Of a DNA stretch of 7,025 bases, positions 6,063-7,025 are shown piece after piece. Numbering within the stretch: the stretch's first letter is position 1; each line of letters opens with the position of its first letter. Under the pieces are notes generated by a model. That model did no database searches. It had not been told where the DNA came from and saw nothing but the letters and a program-made list of their open reading frames with translations. The DNA lies in the NCBI GenBank assembly GCA_009703975.1, contig WLFB01000065.1:1-7025 (forward strand), written 5' to 3'. Source of the DNA: Actinomycetota bacterium. GTDB lineage: Bacteria > Actinomycetota > Acidimicrobiia > Acidimicrobiales > Ilumatobacteraceae. The position numbers and the translations under genes are program-made.

Positions 6063-7025
6063 TCACCTTGCATTAACAATTGCACTTTGAGTCAGCGCCT
6101 GAACCTCGGCCAATGTTGCCGAACGCGGATTCGTTCGTGCTGCAGAATCTTTCAGCGCCTTAGTGGATATCCGCTCTACACAATCGAGTGGCACACCAAT
6201 TTCACTCAACGATTTTGGAATTTTTATTTCATCGAGAATCGCTTCAACCGCAGTAATAAAACCATTCACTGAATGATCGGGTAGTTTCATCGCTTCGGCC
6301 ATGCGCCGCACTTTGTCTTCCATGCCGGGAAGATTGAACCGCAATACAACAGGCAAAATGATTGCGTTCGTTAAACCGTGGTGCGTGTTGAATTCAGCGC
6401 CGATCATGTGCGAGATCGCATGAACTAGGCCGAGACCTTTTAGAAAAGATATTCCGGCAAGACACGACCCCACATGCATGCCGCCACGGGCGGTGATGTT
6501 CTGCGGTTCGGCGACGACAATCGGTAACCATGTTGAAATCAGACTCAATGCTTCGAGTGCCAGCGCATCACAAAGCGGATTAAAACCTGGCACTAGAAAT
6601 GCCTCAATCGCGTGAACAAGAGCATCGGCGCCTGTCCACGCAGTCATGTTTGCTGGCAAGCCAACTGTCAACTCTGGGTCTAGAAGCGCCAACGACGGCT
6701 TAAGGTTTGGGTGCCAGACACAGAACTTCATTGCTTTTGCCGAATCAGTAACCATGCCGGTACTTTCGGTTTCGGCCCCCGTGCCAGCAGTCGTGGGGAT
6801 AGTTATTAGTTTCGGAAACATATTTTCATTCGCAATTTTTGGTGCAGGTTGTTCGAATTCAAAATCCCATAGATCTATGTTGTTATTTGCCGTCAAACAA
6901 ATCGCCTTTCCTCCGTCCATTGCACTGCCGCCACCAATTGCGATAATCGCATCGTGTTTGCCGCTGCGAAACGCCGCACGTCCGAAACTAATCTCAGCAT
7001 CAATCGGGTTCGGTGAGATCTCAAA
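6063..7025 (-). CDS. Iron-containing alcohol dehydrogenase (5' end beyond right edge)
   Basis: The frame is open from the window edge to a TGA at 6063-6065, giving 320 visible residues; the family is about 385 long, so roughly 65 N-terminal residues are missing. The Met at 6920 is internal, because the NAD-binding motif GGGSAMDGGK spans it. Fe-ADH (group III) metal ligands are all present at the spacing of lactaldehyde reductase FucO: D134 and H138 (DALVH), H202 and H216 in the HAISHMIGAEFNTHHG block, with H206 also conserved. TTAGTGAE (about 79-86) is the usual substrate/cofactor loop. The enzyme interconverts an alcohol and an aldehyde with NAD(P)H in the cytoplasm; which alcohol cannot be told. 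It is upstream of and co-directional with the YHYH gene, but the 79-bp gap contains a separate predicted promoter, so shared transcription is uncertain. Confidence 0.92.
   Translation of the reverse strand, partial: FEISPNPIDAEISFGRAAFRSGKHDAIIAIGGGSAMDGGKAICLTANNNIDLWDFEFEQPAPKIANENMFPKLITIPTTAGTGAETESTGMVTDSAKAMKFCVWHPNLKPSLALLDPELTVGLPANMTAWTGADALVHAIEAFLVPGFNPLCDALALEALSLISTWLPIVVAEPQNITARGGMHVGSCLAGISFLKGLGLVHAISHMIGAEFNTHHGLTNAIILPVVLRFNLPGMEDKVRRMAEAMKLPDHSVNGFITAVEAILDEIKIPKSLSEIGVPLDCVERISTKALKDSAARTNPRSATLAEVQALTQSAIVNAR

Noticed and set aside
6063..6920. Start of the Fe-ADH gene at the ATG at 6920
   Set aside because: The frame stays open upstream to the window edge, and the NAD-binding motif GGGSAMDGGK spans that methionine, so it is internal.

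Overview
The window looks like chromosomal DNA of a moderate-GC actinobacterium, most likely a freshwater or marine Acidimicrobiia (Ilumatobacter-like) lineage. This is inferred from an F420-type luciferase-like oxidoreductase, secreted proteins with short Cys/Lys-rich modules (a GKKLKW-type N-terminal module and a KCPSGYKKK tail), an YHYH-family protein, and starts that mostly lack a Shine-Dalgarno. No rRNA, tRNA, CRISPR array, transposase or integrase was seen.

Layout from left to right. (1) Positions 1-1179, leftward: an F420-dependent LLM-family oxidoreductase followed 9 bp later by a membrane-anchored protein that runs off the left edge, probably one operon. (2) Positions 1180-1408: a divergent intergenic region and the decayed 5' end of a secreted-protein gene, clearly related to the intact gene that starts at 2775. 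(3) 1409-2644, leftward: an MFS exporter. (4) 2775-3815, rightward: an intact secreted beta-propeller-like protein with a Cys/Lys-rich C-terminal tail. (5) 3955-4728, rightward: an AT-rich short-chain dehydrogenase. It lies between two exact 30-bp direct repeats (3786-3815 and 4778-4807); the first is the 3' end of the secreted-protein gene, including its stop codon. (6) 4826-5983, leftward: a secreted YHYH-domain protein. (7) 6063-7025, leftward: an iron-containing alcohol dehydrogenase cut by the right edge.

The genes do not form one obvious pathway. Three oxidoreductases (F420 type, SDR, Fe-ADH) sit among two secreted proteins and an exporter. The most notable structure is the history of the secreted-protein family: pieces of extra copies are left on both sides of the intact gene (a 5' piece at 1180-1408 and a 3' piece at 4778-4807), and the SDR segment is bounded by the exact 3'-end repeat, as if it had entered at the 3' end of that gene. 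Three leftward genes (1179, 2644 and 5983 starts) carry a TANNNT -10-like hexamer exactly 6 nt before ATG, which predicts leaderless transcripts.
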